NCBI GenBank assembly: GCA_020536535.1
Contig: JAHLWZ010000957.1
Coordinates: 1-38,262, forward strand
Origin: Pelomyxa schiedti
Taxonomy: Eukaryota; Evosea; Pelobiontida; Pelomyxidae
DNA: 38,262 nucleotides
Direction of reading: 5' to 3'
Each line of letters begins with the position of its first letter. Position 1 is the first letter of the stretch. The position numbers and the translations under genes are program-made. Below, in pieces: positions 34,919 through 38,262 of the stretch. The notes below the pieces were generated by a model. That model saw only the letters and a list, made by a program, of their open reading frames with translations. It was not told where the DNA came from and searched no databases.

Positions 34919-37900
34919 TTACACCTTAGTCTGCTGGGTTTGCCCCAACAGAGAAAGTTGGAGTATCTTGTTCAAATTGGCTTGTGCAGGCAGGAACATG
35001 GTATCTGTGGGTATTTTTCCATGTGGAGGAATGTCACACTTACAAGGAACTCCGGGCTTGTGCGCAATGTGGTTTTCGTCTCCACTGGAAGCAGAGTCCG
35101 CACTTGTTGTTAGGTCTAAAAGATTGAGGTGGGGTGCATGAGTTGTAGGGGCCGAGTGTGGAATTAGGGGAGGTGTAACGGGACTCTTGATTCTCTTGGG
35201 AACCGTGGGTGATGACGCTGAGGGTGGTAACACTTGTGATGCTGATGATGACGAGCAGGTTGTAGTGGCTGCGGTGATGGAGGTACTGACAACTGTTGAG
35301 GAGACTAACGGGGGGGCAGAAAGTGAGCACAGGGAGAGAATGTTCTCGGCCAAGGAAGTTACCGAGGAGTTCGTGGCGGCGCAGGATAAGCGTGGGGATG
35401 TGTGGGGCGTTGGGAGTGTCTCGGAGCTATGCGGAGAGACGGCGGGAGTTTGAACCGGCGTGCTGGTTGCGGCAGGGGCCGTGGTTCCAGAAGTGAGGGG
35501 TAAATCGGGGGGTTGTGTGGAATCATTGGGTGGCACTGGCGGTGATGGTGCGGGAGAATTCTGCGTGGCGGGGATGGAATCGTTGGGTGGTGATGGTTCC
35601 TTGTTCGGAGTCTTACTCCTTGGGCGAGGGGGTGGAGTTTGGCTTCTGCGTGGCGGAGTTTTGCTTCTTGGGGGGGTTTGACTTCTTGGTGTCTTGCTGC
35701 GGGCTCTCTTTCTTAGGGATACTTCTTCCCCAACTTCTTTGGGCAGGTTCAGCATGTGCCGCCATTTAAATTGAGTGTGGGTGTGGAAGAGACTGAGAAT
35801 CTCTGGGTTGGACATATGTCCCACAATGACAGATTCTTGAGGCAGATGGAGAGTGGTAGAATACTGATACGCTGTTTCTATGTTGTTTTCTTCCAAACAG
35901 AGAGCCGGTGATAAATCAGCATTTAGAGGTGATGCAGCGGCTGCCTTCTCCAGTAGTGCAATGAAAAATTTGATAAACCTGAAAGTTATTTAAGGACATC
36001 CTACTTTCTACAATTATTTCTACCGCTCAACAAAACAAGCCATGTTAACACTCTCTGCCTCGGCTTTTTTCAGTAGCCAAGAGCACACCAAATCAGATTG
36101 ATAGAAGCGGTTTGTAGCAAGATCGCACTCAATGAGAGAGTAGTCGATAAGCTTGTATAGAATATTACGGGTTTCAGTGCAATCCTCCTGTTGGAGTACC
36201 GCCATAGCGGCAGTGATGTCAAATGTGCCTTTAAACACAGTCAGCGGAATTGCCCATTTCTCAATCAAATCACGTGAAGCTGCCTCTAGGAAGTAAGGTC
36301 TAAGAAGCTCGGAGTGTTGTTCCATTGTGTTCAGTTTATTGATCAGCATTTCCGGAGAAATGTTGGCAGAGGTATTTAGTTGACTGGCAGCCTTTCGGAT
36401 AGGAACAGGCATCAGACAACAGAGTTGAACTATATACTCCGCCTGATCTTGTGAGAGGGGAACTTGGGGACACAGTGACTTTAGCAGTAATATAGCATCA
36501 GAAGGCAAAAGAGCACCGATGCGCAATTTTAGACATGGAGATTCTGTTAGAGCGTATTTAGACAAATAAGAGTGATTTGCCGTACCAATTACAGAATCCA
36601 AGGGAATATGCTGTTGAGACGTTAAAAGAACAAGGCATGGAGATGAATATTTCGGAATGAGTTGCAAAACTTGCTCACAGCCACCGACATCTTCAATGAG
36701 AACAATGGCACTTTTTCCCCTGAAGCAGCCTGGACCAAATTTAGCCATTGCTAGGTTAATAACAAGGTTAACTTTGATACATTCCACACAGTTCAGACTC
36801 ATTTTCTGGAAGTGTTCCAACAGATGACAATGTTCGTATGGCTCCTTTCATAGCATCGCGCACCTTTAAGGAGATCAATAATGATGAATACTGTGAGTGA
36901 AGTTACTGTTGTTGACCCCAGGTTCATTTGAACGTAGACATCAGCAAACTTGGGGGAAAACTGGCGCGCAACATGTTGCATAATACTAGTTTTACCCACC
37001 AGTGGAAGTCCAAAGAGGAGTACCACAAGTGGAGAGTCTAATGCAAGTAAAACAGTGTGAGGAGCGGTGCCAAAGTACCTGGCAAGGAGTTTGTAATAAA
37101 CGATGATATCAAATTCAATTCGTAGTCTCTTCCAATCAGGTGATTACTTCTCTGAGTGATGGAATCTAGAGAAAACTAAATGATGATTATGCCAAACTGA
37201 AGTACAATTCAGTGCCGGCCTTCCCATAAATTTTCTTTCATCAATCATAGAAGGGCTCATTTCAGAGATACTGCCTTGCCTCCTGACGTAAGCTCTGGCA
37301 CTCTAGTACTAGTGTGACATGTCGACAAAGAAAATGTATGAAACAAACCCTGGTTTGGTCATTTGTCATATAAATTGGGGCTCTTCCTTTTGCAACCTTC
37401 ACTTCAACAACAAATACATCCTCCAGCAGAATTCCTTCACTGGTTTTAATTGGAATAAAAGAAACACTCCACATTTCAGGATCAATTTCTGGTCGGAAAT
37501 CTGGTGGGAGGGACGGTTGAAGCACACTTTAGAGAAAAAAAGGAACCTGAGAGGGTTATTACTTGAAATAAGTCCATCCAATTTCAACCTTAAGTCATCA
37601 CGAAAACTACGCTGAAGACATATTCCTGAAATAGTACCATCATCAGCAACTCCAAAGAATATTGTACCACCAGAAGCATTCACAAAAGCATTCAAATATC
37701 TCTGGATGAAGGGTACAAAAAAAAAATAAAAAATAGGAACATACAACTGCTATTGTTGAAATGAAGCCTGTCACCTCAGTGACATTCGTCAAAGACTTGA
37801 ATCTGCATTGAGTAAGACTCTTTTGTTTTTTTGGCAATTTCTAACACACTCATGTTCTGAGTCTTCCTCAAAAGGTATCTTCGAGTCAAGGGTATAGTAT

Positions 37901-38262
37901 CTAGTACTTGAAGGTTGCATTGGATCAGCTTGCATATCGATGTTCTGAAGATGTGAACACACATCGGGTGATTTCGATTTTGATGTTGGTATGGACAAAG
38001 AGTGAGCCGCCACAATAGCATCCAGGGAATTGGGCTCAGATATAACAGGCACTACAGTAGTGAGGTCTTCATCTTCACTCAATCTAAGAGTAGTTGGCCT
38101 TCCACGCGTTGCTATATTGACCTTTGGCTCCGCACACACTTTCTTATCGGGGACTACGTCCCGGCTGTCATTGGCATTGACAGTGACAGTGACAGATACA
38201 GATACAGGGGCAGGGGCAGGGACAGGTACAGACTTCGATGATGGGATGCCACCCAGTGTTTG
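34919..38262 (-). CDS. AlbA_2 (Schlafen-type) plus NB-ARC/STAND NTPase protein (5' end outside window)
   Basis: An NLR-like switch protein. Its frame is open to the right edge, so the N terminus is missing; stop TAA 34919-34921. N-terminal order: a repetitive Val-rich stretch and a disordered region; the AlbA_2 domain from spliced exons (IPFEEDSEHEFKSLTNV, RYLNAFVNASGGTIFFGVAD, GTISGI, FRPEIDPEMWSVSFIPI, DVFVVEVKVAKGRAPIYM, AYVRRQGSISEMS); the STAND entry motif LIGRDYELNLISSF; Walker A in LLFGLPLVGKTSIMQHVARQ; Walker B IVLIEDVGG; sensor-like LVLLTSQQ; and a GLPL-like LMPVPIRKAAS. Helical winged-helix-like residues reach CFVERFIKFFIALLEKAAAA. The C-terminal tail of about 270 residues is disordered, with RSKTPP/RSQTPP repeats (about 35600-35720) then Ser/Thr/Pro. 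AlbA_2 domains bind nucleic acid and occur in Schlafen RNases; STAND ATPases oligomerise on ligand sensing. Several short introns, for example 37501-37562. It lacks obvious C-terminal LRR or WD repeats. Confidence 0.83.
38174..38232 (+). repeat. Coding hexanucleotide repeat tract
   Basis: Degenerate tandem 6-mers (gacagt, gataca, ggggca types). On the minus strand in the AlbA_2-STAND frame they encode a run of alternating Val with Pro, Ala, Ser or Thr. Being in multiples of three, length change would not break the frame. Confidence 0.75.

Noticed and set aside
37527-37546. A 20-nt intron in the AlbA_2 exon
   Set aside because: It restores frame, but a 62-nt intron 37501-37562 (gtaata...cccaccag) also restores frame, matches normal intron length and gives a better AlbA_2 join.
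38002-38241. Plus-strand ORF with Asp-Arg-Tyr repeat
   Set aside because: The opposite reading of the hexanucleotide repeat. The minus frame is continuous with the AlbA_2 domain.

Overview
The window is eukaryotic nuclear DNA, not prokaryotic. Nearly every gene is split by short introns (mostly about 44-80 nt, GT...AG) that restore conserved protein folds when removed. Gene families present (class III adenylyl cyclase, PH-RasGEF, fused uridine kinase/UPRT, mysterin/RNF213, RING-UBL-TerD, Schlafen-type AlbA_2 with a STAND ATPase, GH28 polygalacturonase, L-lysine 6-transaminase) suggest a free-living phagotrophic protist. An amoebozoan fits well, but the lineage cannot be proved from the sequence alone. 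Genes are tightly packed, with gaps of about 36-110 bp at several junctions.

Layout. 1-1329 (+): 3' half of an adenylyl cyclase gene. 1754-5189 (+): a second, complete cyclase gene whose catalytic half is a near-identical tandem copy of the first, introns included. 5301-about 7100 (-): poorly recognised hypothetical coding exons. 7358-9502 (-): UCKL1-like uridine kinase plus UPRT. 10316-11985 (-): lysine 6-transaminase. 12093-16781 (+): PH-helical-REM-RasGEF protein, divergent from the transaminase across about 107 bp. 16882-31807 (-): a giant mysterin/RNF213-like protein (six B-box-like zinc fingers, CBM20, two intact AAA ATPase sites, an RZ-type finger, no RING), most of it in one 11.5-kb exon. 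31844-33066 (-): a RING-UBL-TerD protein ending 36 bp before the mysterin start. 33159-34845 (+): secreted GH28 enzyme with a very GC-rich first exon. 34919 to the right edge (-): an AlbA_2 (Schlafen-like) plus NB-ARC/STAND protein with a long disordered tail; its 5' end is outside the window.

Most interesting region: about 16.9-38.3 kb. A RING-less mysterin carrying N-terminal B-boxes sits directly behind a gene supplying RING, ubiquitin-like and TerD domains, with a Schlafen-STAND (NLR-like) gene close by. Mysterin ubiquitylates bacterial LPS and lipid droplets in animals, TerD belongs to bacterial stress/defence loci, and AlbA_2-STAND proteins resemble immune switches. A protist cell-autonomous immunity or ubiquitin-signalling neighbourhood is therefore a reasonable but unproven reading.

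All exon joins were made by hand from reading frames, splice dinucleotides and family similarity remembered from general knowledge. No alignment, structure prediction or transcript data was used.
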